Shown here piece after piece: positions 16,876 through 24,016 of a stretch of DNA of 49,506 nt. This DNA is from Runella sp. (GTDB lineage: Bacteria > Bacteroidota > Bacteroidia > Cytophagales > Spirosomataceae). The first letter of the stretch is position 1. Each line of letters opens with the position of its first letter. Position numbers and translations under genes: made by a program. The notes beneath the pieces are model-generated. The model searched no databases. It had not been told where the DNA came from and was given only the letters and a program-made list of their open reading frames with translations. The DNA is taken from positions 1-49,506 of the forward strand of contig NZ_JAIXST010000203.1 in the NCBI RefSeq assembly GCF_027484545.1, given 5' to 3'.

Positions 16876-17352
16876 TTATTGGTTTCTTTTCATATACCAT
16901 CTCATCAAACTATAATCTGTATTTCCAATGGATGGGCTACCTGTAACTACCCAGACAATCTCATTATCACTAAGGATTTCCAAATGTCCTGCCAATTTAT
17001 CCCCATATACTTCCGCGATGTCTTTATTATCGTTATAGAGCGTTAATTCACCCGTTCCGGCCACTGCGCTTTTTACTTGGTAAGACCAACGGCCCTGTTT
17101 TTGGCAAGTTTGCTGATAACATCCATCCATTGACCCATCTGCATAAAATTTATAGCCCAAGTATCCGTCTTTAATCATCAAAGTAATTTTGTCACTTGCT
17201 GATTCGGAATAGGTTTTGTACACATCCCATCGGCCACCAACAAGAAGTTTAACATATTCTGGTTCAGGTTCTTCCTTTTTATCACTGCAACCCGCTCCCG
17301 AATTGAGGATAAAAATGGCACACAAAATACCGTAAGCGAGCAATTTTTTCAT
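16876..17352 (-). CDS. Small lipoprotein, lipocalin-like, first of the tandem set
   Basis: The 158-residue product begins MKKLLAYGILCAIFILNSGAGC, with the lipidated Cys at residue 22 followed by an acidic/Pro spacer (SDKKEEPEPEY). The mature domain shows LLVGGRWDVYKTY, YKFYADGSMDGCYQQTCQ and GRWSYQV, the alternating pattern of a small beta-barrel. Two Cys residues in GCYQQTCQ could pair. It seems to head the operon 17352-15253. Role unknown; it may be a surface or periplasmic binding protein. Confidence 0.75.
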   Translation of the reverse strand: MKKLLAYGILCAIFILNSGAGCSDKKEEPEPEYVKLLVGGRWDVYKTYSESASDKITLMIKDGYLGYKFYADGSMDGCYQQTCQKQGRWSYQVKSAVAGTGELTLYNDNKDIAEVYGDKLAGHLEILSDNEIVWVVTGSPSIGNTDYSLMRWYMKRNQ

Positions 17353-17387
17353 AGCTTCTTTGTTATAAAATATTGTCTTTCAGAACT

Positions 17388-17831
17388 TTAAAAATACAAC
17401 CCAGTATAATAGCTGTAAAGAACCGTCCACGCCAACACCTTGGCCGGATACGCTATAACGGTGGCTTTGGAGGCCGCGGCCAATTTTCGACAAAAGGAAG
17501 GACTATTGCCCAAATCGCAGCAGTATAGGTCGATGACCTTGACTTTTCCTTTCAGAATCCTGCCAATCGTTTCCACATTAGCAAGGCTGATACCCGGATA
17601 GCCTATTTGCAGATTAGCGCCCTGCGCATGACAGACAATGTACAGTTTCTCCAAGCCTCCTACACTTAGGGAGTACGTTGCAACCCACTTCATGATGCGC
17701 TCAATATCAATGTCACCTCTGGGAAAAATTCCGTAGCTGAATCCAATTTCAGTGCCGTTAAAACTCGTAGAAGGTACCGAAGGTAAAAAATCAGCGGCGT
17801 ACAAACACATAATTCGGGGATTACCGGTCAT
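17388..17831 (-). CDS. Small protein resembling a His/Cys caspase-fold (DUF4347/C80-like) domain
   Basis: The 147-residue product has no signal peptide. Its centre reads LEKLYIVCHAQGANLQIG, and about 30 residues later KVIDLYCCDLGNSPSFCRKLAAASKATVIAYP. This arrangement is that of clan CD domains such as DUF4347 and peptidase C80: a hydrophobic strand then His-x-x-G-x-L-x-(I/L)-G, and a second strand then a Cys followed by a helix with (F)xxxLA and a strand (T/G)xxVxA. The candidate dyad is the His of CHAQG and the second Cys of YCCD. The end (VLAWTVLYSYYTGLYF) is hydrophobic and may be a membrane or packing helix. The match is by pattern only. It lies between the SGNH-like lipoprotein gene and the lipocalin-like operon. 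Confidence 0.5.
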   Translation of the reverse strand: MTGNPRIMCLYAADFLPSVPSTSFNGTEIGFSYGIFPRGDIDIERIMKWVATYSLSVGGLEKLYIVCHAQGANLQIGYPGISLANVETIGRILKGKVKVIDLYCCDLGNSPSFCRKLAAASKATVIAYPAKVLAWTVLYSYYTGLYF

Positions 17832-17860
17832 TTTTGAGAAGGGTTAGTAAGCGTTGAAAG

Positions 17861-18727
17861 TTATTTGCCCGCGTTATAAATACTCATTAACAAAGCCTTA
17901 CTGATACGCTGTCCTGCTTTTTTGCCAATGTGCCCCTGGCCATCGGAAGAGTCTATTCCGTTAACATCCGACGGGTCAGAAGCGGTGTTGCGATTTTCGG
18001 TACAAATACGCCACACATTATTTTGCTGACATGCTCCGTTGTTGCTTTCCAGCTCCTGCAAATCAAAAATGACATCGGTGCTTTTGAAGGTATCTTTCAT
18101 CCATTGACCGACTTTCATTTTGGCAGCGTTGCCCTCAAAAGAAGTAGTGGAATACACCAGCGGAGGTGTTACGTGAACAAAGCGAAGATTGGGAGATTGA
18201 GCCCGAAGGGCATCCACAAAGGCTTTGTATTCGGTTTTTACCTTTTCAAAATTATCGTCCATCACATCGGCATAGCCAAATTTGAAGATGGCGATTTGGA
18301 GCAAGTCTTTGTTTCGGGTCGCATTTTCTCTAAAAACCCTGGTTTTTTCGGAGGGATTTCCGTTGGCTATGCCGCCTACATCCACAAAGATGCCGCCCCG
18401 TAATCCTCCTTCGGTCTTATCGTTGGGACCATAGTAATCAAACGGAAATCCGTTGGCTTTGGCGCCCTCTTCTAAATCCTGTCCAACAGACTGATGAAGG
18501 AATAAAGCATTCCAATTTTTGATGCGGTCTTTTTCGCTCGAAGCGAGCTTGTCCCAGGCGTCTATTCCGGCGATACCCACCACGCCGGGTTGGCCTTTGC
18601 CGAGTGTTCCGCCGCCGGTGTTGTTACCATTTGTGTTGCCGGAGCCGTTAGGATCAGGCTCACTCTCTGATTTTGAACAACTTACAATCAAAACGAGTAA
18701 GAGTAGAGTAATAAGGAGATTTTTCAT
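17861..18727 (-). CDS. SGNH/GDSL-like lipoprotein
   Basis: The 288-residue product has a lipoprotein signal (MKNLLITLLLLVLIVSC; Cys17) and a Gly/Asn-rich linker (GSGNTNGNNTGGGTLGKG). The domain resembles SGNH-type proteins of the HxSVG group: NALFLHQSVGQDLEEG near residue 75 would be the nucleophile block (Ser of HQSVG). IAIFKFGYADV near 145 corresponds to the Gly/Asn blocks, and DGQGHIGKKAGQRISKALL near 265 supplies a possible C-terminal Asp/His block. An esterase or carbohydrate deacetylase activity is possible but not shown. It heads the minus-strand block of exported proteins. Confidence 0.65.
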   Translation of the reverse strand: MKNLLITLLLLVLIVSCSKSESEPDPNGSGNTNGNNTGGGTLGKGQPGVVGIAGIDAWDKLASSEKDRIKNWNALFLHQSVGQDLEEGAKANGFPFDYYGPNDKTEGGLRGGIFVDVGGIANGNPSEKTRVFRENATRNKDLLQIAIFKFGYADVMDDNFEKVKTEYKAFVDALRAQSPNLRFVHVTPPLVYSTTSFEGNAAKMKVGQWMKDTFKSTDVIFDLQELESNNGACQQNNVWRICTENRNTASDPSDVNGIDSSDGQGHIGKKAGQRISKALLMSIYNAGK

Positions 18728-18799
18728 TGTTGCTGAAATGGGGAAATTTTATTCAAAGTTCAGTACTAAGCGCGATTGTTTAGAGGTAAAAAACGGACA

Positions 18800-18883
18800 T
18801 TATGCAAAAATCAGAACCAGCACTACGAGCAGCGCATACAGAAACCCTTGCCAGAGGTACTGTCGAGTGTTAGACATCTTCAT
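18800..18883 (-). CDS. Possible 27-residue single-helix membrane peptide
   Basis: A short frame reads MKMSNTRQYLWQGFLYALLV followed by VLVLIFA and a TAA stop. It has a short polar/basic head with a Trp, then a 15-residue hydrophobic helix: the shape of a small membrane protein. It lies in the 373-nt gap between the SGNH-like gene and the LytTR gene. No ribosome-binding site is obvious, and the frame is closed by a stop 12 codons upstream, so it is not the tail of a larger gene. Speculative. Confidence 0.3.
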   Translation of the reverse strand: MKMSNTRQYLWQGFLYALLVVLVLIFA

Positions 18884-18998
18884 AAAGCAGGAAGCAGTTT
18901 GGTTGAGGAACGAAAACTACACAAACGCCCGTAACGGGTGGGTTACCATTGCGTAAACGGCGGAGGAAAATGAGTGAAGTGCAGGAAATGGCATTTGG

Positions 18999-19022
18999 GT
19001 TTGCTGATGTGTGTCAGCAAAC
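18999..19022. promoter_or_regulatory. Perfect 9-bp inverted repeat upstream of the LytTR gene
   Basis: GTTTGCTGA (18999-19007) and TCAGCAAAC (19014-19022) are separated by TGTGTG. It ends 79 nt before the LytTR frame. It has no U tract, so an operator for this or another regulator is at least as likely as a terminator. Confidence 0.4.
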
Positions 19023-19101
19023 TCAATGAATTTCGTCATAAAATAATGGTAGCCTTAAATATACCTTCAATGTACCGCGACTAACTTACGGTATTAAAAA
19101 A

Positions 19102-19452
19102 ATGCTTATCGGTATGAACACGGTTACTCTTCCATTTCATAACAAAACTCTCTCGGTAGAAACTGCTGAAATCATACGATTGGAAGCGTCAGGCAACTAT
19201 ACCCTTTTTTATCTGTTAGACGGACGCCAAGTGCTCACGTGTAAAAGCTTACATTTTTATGATGAACTTTTACCTTTTCCCTTTGTGAGGGTTCACAAAT
19301 CCTGTTTAATCAATATCAATTACGTCACGGAGAGAAAAACGCCAACGCTGTTAAGCCTGACAGATGGGTCAGAAATACACATAGCTAGACGCCGAAAAGC
19401 TACCATAACCCAGTACATGAGCTACAAACGTAAACCCAGAAGCAGTTCATAA
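19102..19452 (+). CDS. Free-standing LytTR DNA-binding domain protein
   Basis: The 116-residue product is almost entirely one LytTR domain: EIIRLEASGNYTLFYLLDGRQVLTCKSLHFYDELLPF, then the hallmark FVRVHKSCLININYV and the closing LTDGSEIHIARRRK. The start may be the ATG at 19102 or the one at 19114 (MNTVTLPF). There is no receiver, sensor or membrane part, so its activity must be set by amount, by a partner, or by a separate receiver protein. A perfect inverted repeat lies upstream. It converges on and overlaps by 6 nt the glycosyltransferase gene on the other strand. Confidence 0.9.
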   Translation: MLIGMNTVTLPFHNKTLSVETAEIIRLEASGNYTLFYLLDGRQVLTCKSLHFYDELLPFPFVRVHKSCLININYVTERKTPTLLSLTDGSEIHIARRRKATITQYMSYKRKPRSSS

Positions 19453-20487
19453 ATTTGCCCTTATCAGCTTATCTTCAATGGCTTCCCACGTATAGCTATG
19501 ACGAAGCATTTTGTCAAATACGAAGTTTTTTTTCTGTAGAATCAATTGCTGGAGCAAACGGGAAGGGGATTTTTCATAATAACTCTCCAAGACGTACCCA
19601 AGGCGATTTTGCGCCACAAACTGCGAAACTTTTATTTCAGCATTGATGATAACGGGCGTTTGCGCCTGAATGGCATCGTAGATTTTATTGGGGCTGGCGT
19701 TGAGGTTGTTGTCGTTGATGGTCTCATACACCGACAGAATATAATCACATTCTGATGCCAATCGCATGGTTTCCTGTTGCGTTTTCACTCCCCAAAACGT
19801 CACTTGCGGATCTTGGCTTAGCTGTCGGGTCGGGTCATCATAGACCCATCCAATCATCCAAACCTGTACTTTGGGAGAAAGTTGGATTAAGTCAGCTAAG
19901 AGTTGCGTACCGCGCGTTACCCCTAACGAACCACTGTACAAAATCAATAATTCGTCATCGGCGGCAGCTTTGGGTTGAACGTCCTCAAAAGCATACGGAT
20001 AATTCTCGACAACCGTGATTTTCGATTGAAATTTTGTTGGAACAAGGGCTTTACGATTTTCGTCCGTAACGATGATTTGTTTGGGTAAACGATACACCAA
20101 TGACTGCAACGAACGGACCAATGAACTTTCGGTTCGCAAAAAAATCGAGTCAAAAATATCAGCCACGACTCGCCTTCTGCTTCCCCACAAAAACGGGAAG
20201 AAAATCAATAATAACTGTTCATTTACCACATGAATACTTGCGTAGCGACGGGAAAAATACAGCCTGATGAAGGTTAAGAAGTACTTGGCAAGCGTTGGAA
20301 TCGACTTATGGTGGCCTTTTACTAAACAAAATTGGGTACAAAACGGCTTTACAAACGACTGAGAATCATCGCGTCCAATGCCCAAATAAGTAATATCAAA
20401 CTGAGTGGCTAAGGTCTTGATTTCTTTGTTAATGCGCGTATCAGAACCATCATTAATGCAAACGTAAAGTAGACGGGGCAAAGGCAT
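19447..20487 (-). CDS. Glycosyltransferase (GT-B type)
   Basis: I start at the ATG at 20487 (MPLPRLLYVCINDGSDTRINKE); the open frame reaching 20676 runs inside the end of the methyltransferase gene. The 346 residues look like a GT4-type GT-B enzyme. The N-terminal Rossmann half starts RLLYVCIND, and a linker contains IIVTDENRKALVPTKF. The C-terminal half has LLILYSGSLGVTRGTQLLADLI (donor-binding start), VQVWMIGWVYDD, YILSVYETINDNNLNASPNKIYDAIQAQTPVI (E-x7-E-like motif region) and a C-terminal helix YTWEAIEDKLI. Sugar specificity is unknown. It is the last gene of the operon starting with the potassium channel, 58 nt after rsmF. Confidence 0.85.
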   Translation of the reverse strand: MPLPRLLYVCINDGSDTRINKEIKTLATQFDITYLGIGRDDSQSFVKPFCTQFCLVKGHHKSIPTLAKYFLTFIRLYFSRRYASIHVVNEQLLLIFFPFLWGSRRRVVADIFDSIFLRTESSLVRSLQSLVYRLPKQIIVTDENRKALVPTKFQSKITVVENYPYAFEDVQPKAAADDELLILYSGSLGVTRGTQLLADLIQLSPKVQVWMIGWVYDDPTRQLSQDPQVTFWGVKTQQETMRLASECDYILSVYETINDNNLNASPNKIYDAIQAQTPVIINAEIKVSQFVAQNRLGYVLESYYEKSPSRLLQQLILQKKNFVFDKMLRHSYTWEAIEDKLIRANL

Positions 20488-20545
20488 AGTTGAGAAAATA
20501 TCAGTATTTTGAAGCAATTTTCGTGGTTTTACGGGAGATTCGCAA

Positions 20546-21913
20546 CTACTCAGGAATCTCCATTCGGATACGCCAATCTTTGGGCAAATAATTATTAATC
20601 CGATTCCCCAAACCTTTGACCCAGCCCAAACCCAAGCCCTGATGCGTGACCAAAAGCCAGCCTCTGGGAGCTTCAATGTTTAAGTTTTCTTTTTTCAAAA
20701 ACAGTAAAGCTTCGTTTTCCGATAACTCCAATCGAGGTATAGTGGGCGAAATTGCAGTACTCAACGCCAACGCGTGGGAAGGTATAAAATCATTGCCCTT
20801 AAATTCGCCCATTTCCAAACCAATTCCTTTGGCTGACAGCGTGTTGTCTAAAATCCGAACCTCTTCCAACTGACTATCCATCAGCGCAAGTACCTCTCCG
20901 TTGGGTTTGACAAAAAAATGAAAGTTTTCGGGTTTTTCCAGCCAACGACTCACTTCGGGCGTTTGCTTGGCGTGAAGCCGCTTGCAGGACCGAAACCCTT
21001 CTTCTTTGCTTCGTCGGGGAAGCGTGTCATAGGGTTGGGCGGTTTCAAAGCCTGATTGTTTTTCAAATACCGAAAAGAAAAAGCCCTCGCCTTTCACCCG
21101 ATGCGGATAACATTGATAGCCAATGGGTTTGGCAACCACGCCCCACGATTCGGGAATATCTATTTTGATTTCCGCAAACAGTTCACTGTCCAGTATCCAC
21201 TGTCCGCTTTCTTGATTTTCAATGTCATTGTAGGTACAGGTACAATAAATCAAAATGCCCGACGGCCTTAGCAAGGGCATCGCCGCATCCAAAATGCGCT
21301 TTTGCCGCCCCGCGCAGACTTGCACACTTCCGGGCGACCATTCATTAACGGCAGCGGGGTCTTTGCGAAAAAGCCCTTCGCCCGAACAGGGAGCGTCTAT
21401 TAAAATCACATCAAAAAATGCCTCCAACCGCTCAAAATCCTCCGGGTCATGATTGCTGACGTGTACGTTAGGAAAACCCCATTTCTGAACATTTTCCTTC
21501 AAAATCATCACCCTGCTTTTAATCACTTCGTTGGCCAGAATAAGGCTATCGGGGTGCAAAATGGAAGTCAAAAGAGTAGTTTTCCCTCCCGGTGCTGCAC
21601 ACAAATCCAGTACGCGCAACGGTTTTGAAATAGTAGCCACCTGCGGCAAAACGTACCCCACAAGCATGGAAGAAGCTTCCTGCACATAATACGCACCCGA
21701 ATGAAAAAGTGGATCCAAGGTAAAGACAGGGCGTTGCTCCAGATAACGACCTTCCTCACACCACGGAATAATTTCGCCCGCAGAGGCGTGCTTTTTTCGG
21801 GGGTTATAACGAATACTGACGGGAGGAGTTTGCAGTAAAGCGGCCTCAAAATCAGCGAATTCGGTGCCGATTTGGGTTTTTAATTGATCGGTAAATGCTT
21901 GGGGAAGTATCAA
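20546..21913 (-). CDS. RsmF/NOL1-type rRNA (cytosine-5-)-methyltransferase, TTG start
   Basis: This SAM-dependent enzyme methylates a cytosine C5 in rRNA. I start at the TTG at 21913, which overlaps the stop of the upstream glycosyltransferase as TTGA. This gives 455 residues beginning ILPQAFTDQLKTQIG; the open frame continuing to 22030 has no credible start. Motifs are VRVL-type SAM site LRVLDLCAAPGGKTTLL (about residue 115), ILIDAPCSGEGLFRKDP with the first catalytic-region Cys, and ILIYCTCTYNDIENQ with the TC catalytic pair. The C-terminal third (GEVLALMDSQLEEVRIL ... NYLPKDWRIRM) is the RsmF-type extension with a PUA-like domain. The mix of a housekeeping methyltransferase and surface-glycan enzymes is an ordinary packing of the genome. 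Confidence 0.92.
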   Translation of the reverse strand: MILPQAFTDQLKTQIGTEFADFEAALLQTPPVSIRYNPRKKHASAGEIIPWCEEGRYLEQRPVFTLDPLFHSGAYYVQEASSMLVGYVLPQVATISKPLRVLDLCAAPGGKTTLLTSILHPDSLILANEVIKSRVMILKENVQKWGFPNVHVSNHDPEDFERLEAFFDVILIDAPCSGEGLFRKDPAAVNEWSPGSVQVCAGRQKRILDAAMPLLRPSGILIYCTCTYNDIENQESGQWILDSELFAEIKIDIPESWGVVAKPIGYQCYPHRVKGEGFFFSVFEKQSGFETAQPYDTLPRRSKEEGFRSCKRLHAKQTPEVSRWLEKPENFHFFVKPNGEVLALMDSQLEEVRILDNTLSAKGIGLEMGEFKGNDFIPSHALALSTAISPTIPRLELSENEALLFLKKENLNIEAPRGWLLVTHQGLGLGWVKGLGNRINNYLPKDWRIRMEIPE

Positions 21914-23061
21914 AATGGGATTGATTCGTAAATAGTCACTAATTTCTTTGCTATGTTTTCTGCCGCAAATTGCTTTACGTGCGTTTGGCCCTTGGCACTC
22001 AATCGTTGACGAAGCCCTTCGTCCTGCCAAAGTAACTGTAATTTTTGGGCTAATTCATTTGTATCGTTAGGATTGACATACAATCCACCCTCACCACCCG
22101 CCTCTTCCAGGCACGAACCTGTCGCCGCTATCACGGGAACGCCGCTGTGTAATGCTTCGACAATCGGAATCCCAAACCCTTCAAAAAACGACGGATAAGC
22201 AAACACCCGCGCCGATTGGTACAGGGCCGGTAAATCAGCAAACGGAACGTTATTTAAAATCCTAACTTTGGTTTCTAACTGATTTTTAACCACAAAAGAT
22301 TCTATTTCCTGCTGAAATTTGGTTTTTCCGCCTACCAACACCAACTGAGTATCAGCCAACTGAGCGGCCTGAAATGCCTGCACCAATCGCAACTGATTTT
22401 TCCGCGCCTCAATCGTCCCTACACATAAAACGTACGGTTGCGTAATACCGTATTTCTGGCGAATATCGCTCAAAAAGCCCTTCTCCAAAATGGACGGGGC
22501 CGCCCGAGCGGAAGGTTGGGATGAGGCAAAAAAAGCTTCATGACAATCCTGATACACCACCTGAATTTTCTCCGAAGATGTCCCGTAAAACTCCATAATA
22601 TCCCGTTTGGTTTGCTCACTGACGGCCACAATCACGTCGGCTTGCTCGCAGGCTTTCCGAAATTTTTGACGGTAAAAAAAGCGGTCTATCGCAGGATACA
22701 ATTCCGGATAACGCAAAAAAATCAAATCGTGAATGGTCACAACAGACTTAATTCCAGCCTTTTGGAGTCCGGTGGGAAGTTCGTTGCTCAATCCATGAAA
22801 AAGTTGAATGCCATCTTTGGAAAGTTGGTTGGTAATTCCATAACTCCGCCACCACGCGCCGTACAGTTTGTTTTTAGAAGACGGCAGTCGAATAGCATCC
22901 GCCGGAAATTCGTTAAAAAGCCCCGTTTTTATTTTAGGTGTATAAGCCCAATAAGTAGGCTCGGGAGCATAGTTGCGCAGCGCATTCAGTACAAATCGAC
23001 TGTAATTGCCTAAACCTGTCCTGTTATTGAAAGCCCGTTTGGCGTCGAATCCGATGCGCAT
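21910..23061 (-). CDS. Glycosyltransferase family 4 (GT-B, mannosyltransferase-like)
   Basis: The start is the ATG at 23061, which shares its first base with the channel's TGA stop (TGATG). The 383-residue GT4 enzyme has MRIGFDAKRAFNNRTGLGNYSRF (N-terminal Rossmann domain with the GxGxY loop) and the linker DVIVAVSEQTKRDIMEFYG. The donor-binding C-terminal half has YVLCVGTIEARKNQLRLVQAF, VRILNNVPFADLPALYQSA and the E-x7-E motif PSFFEGFGIPIVEALHSGVPVIAA, with the closing GGLYVNPNDTNELAQKL. It transfers a sugar, likely mannose or a related hexose, onto a glycan. The specific acceptor is unknown. It is translationally coupled on both sides. Confidence 0.92.
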   Translation of the reverse strand: MRIGFDAKRAFNNRTGLGNYSRFVLNALRNYAPEPTYWAYTPKIKTGLFNEFPADAIRLPSSKNKLYGAWWRSYGITNQLSKDGIQLFHGLSNELPTGLQKAGIKSVVTIHDLIFLRYPELYPAIDRFFYRQKFRKACEQADVIVAVSEQTKRDIMEFYGTSSEKIQVVYQDCHEAFFASSQPSARAAPSILEKGFLSDIRQKYGITQPYVLCVGTIEARKNQLRLVQAFQAAQLADTQLVLVGGKTKFQQEIESFVVKNQLETKVRILNNVPFADLPALYQSARVFAYPSFFEGFGIPIVEALHSGVPVIAATGSCLEEAGGEGGLYVNPNDTNELAQKLQLLWQDEGLRQRLSAKGQTHVKQFAAENIAKKLVTIYESIPF

Positions 23062-23906
23062 CACTCTTTTTCTGTAGGTTTATGAACGTGCTCAACTTTC
23101 TGTAAATCAATCCATTCGTTGCAATGGGGGCACTGAATGTACTTACGACCTTTGTCCCGACGAATTTGTTCCATAAAACCCGACGCAATGATACCCGTAG
23201 GAAGCGCAAACAAAGCAATTCCTAACACGAGGACAACTCCTCCGAAAAATTTACCGACGGGCGTCATGGGATACATATCGCCGTAGCCCGTAGTGGTCAT
23301 TGTAATAACGCCCCACCAAAGCGTGGCGGGAATGCTCGAAAATTTGGTAGGCTGAATGCTGTGTTCCAAATAATACATCACGCTCGACGAAATGAACAGC
23401 GTAAAAAAGATAAATGAAAAACAAAGCAGCAATTCTTCTTTATGCTCCAGGATAACGGTTCGAATGAGCTTAAGGGCGTGCGCGTAGCGGGTAGCGCGAA
23501 ACAAACGGAACAACCGGAACACGCGCAGAATCCGAATAATCCCGAAATCGGAGGTAAGCAGTGTGAAGTAAAAAGGAAAAATACCCAGAAAATCAATGAT
23601 GGCCCAAAAGGAGAAAATATACGACAATCGCCCGCGCCAACCGCTTTTAATGGCGGGGTTTTCGACACACGACCAGATACGCAGGAAATACTCAATGGTA
23701 AATATACCCACTGAAATAATCTCAAAATCCTGAAAAACCCGCTCGTAAAGGCGATTATTTCGGATTTCCGGAACGGTATGAAGAATAATAGCGACCGAAT
23801 TGAAAAAAATGATGGACACCAAAGCTACATTGATGTACAAACTCAGCCCTCGACGGCCCAAGGCCGAAAATTCCAGCGTATGATAGACTCGTTTACGAAA
23901 GGTCAC
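23061..23906 (-). CDS. Voltage-gated-type potassium channel / ion transporter
   Basis: This is a six-transmembrane Kv-type channel with the selectivity filter TMTTTGYGD between the last two helices. The S4-like helix carries regular arginines (RILRVFRLFRLFRATRY), consistent with voltage sensing. The C-terminus holds a small zinc-ribbon-like CPHCNEWIDL (only one CxxC visible) and a charged tail. I start at the GTG at 23906 (VTFRKRVYHTLEF). The longer frame from a TTG at 23927 overlaps a predicted -7 promoter box, so it would begin upstream of the likely transcript. That gives 281 residues. It is the first gene of a coupled operon with two glycosyltransferases and rsmF. Confidence 0.93.
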   Translation of the reverse strand: MTFRKRVYHTLEFSALGRRGLSLYINVALVSIIFFNSVAIILHTVPEIRNNRLYERVFQDFEIISVGIFTIEYFLRIWSCVENPAIKSGWRGRLSYIFSFWAIIDFLGIFPFYFTLLTSDFGIIRILRVFRLFRLFRATRYAHALKLIRTVILEHKEELLLCFSFIFFTLFISSSVMYYLEHSIQPTKFSSIPATLWWGVITMTTTGYGDMYPMTPVGKFFGGVVLVLGIALFALPTGIIASGFMEQIRRDKGRKYIQCPHCNEWIDLQKVEHVHKPTEKE

Positions 23907-23924
23907 GGTTGATACGATTTTGTA

Positions 23925-23932
23925 CAAAAGTA
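23925..23932 (-). promoter_or_regulatory. Predicted -7 promoter box of the channel operon
   Basis: On the minus strand this reads TACTTTTG (TAnnTTTG). It would start a transcript near 23918, just before the GTG at 23906, and argues against the TTG start at 23927. No TTTG is visible at the standard upstream distance. Confidence 0.45.
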
Positions 23933-24016
23933 AGGAGATTACCTCACTTTTTTCATTCTATCGTACTTGTAGGACAAAGCGAACGGGACTGAGCAACAGA
24001 TAATCTGAAAACTTTT

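Noticed and set aside
18519-18956. 145-codon open frame on the plus strand
   Set aside because: Its first half is the complement of the SGNH-like lipoprotein linker and signal peptide; the rest crosses the gap without any protein-like pattern.
18999-19022. Inverted repeat considered as a terminator of the minus-strand block
   Set aside because: It lies upstream of that block's first gene and has no U tract on either strand.
22540-23013. 157-codon open frame on the plus strand
   Set aside because: Opposite the well-conserved GT4 glycosyltransferase; no independent support.
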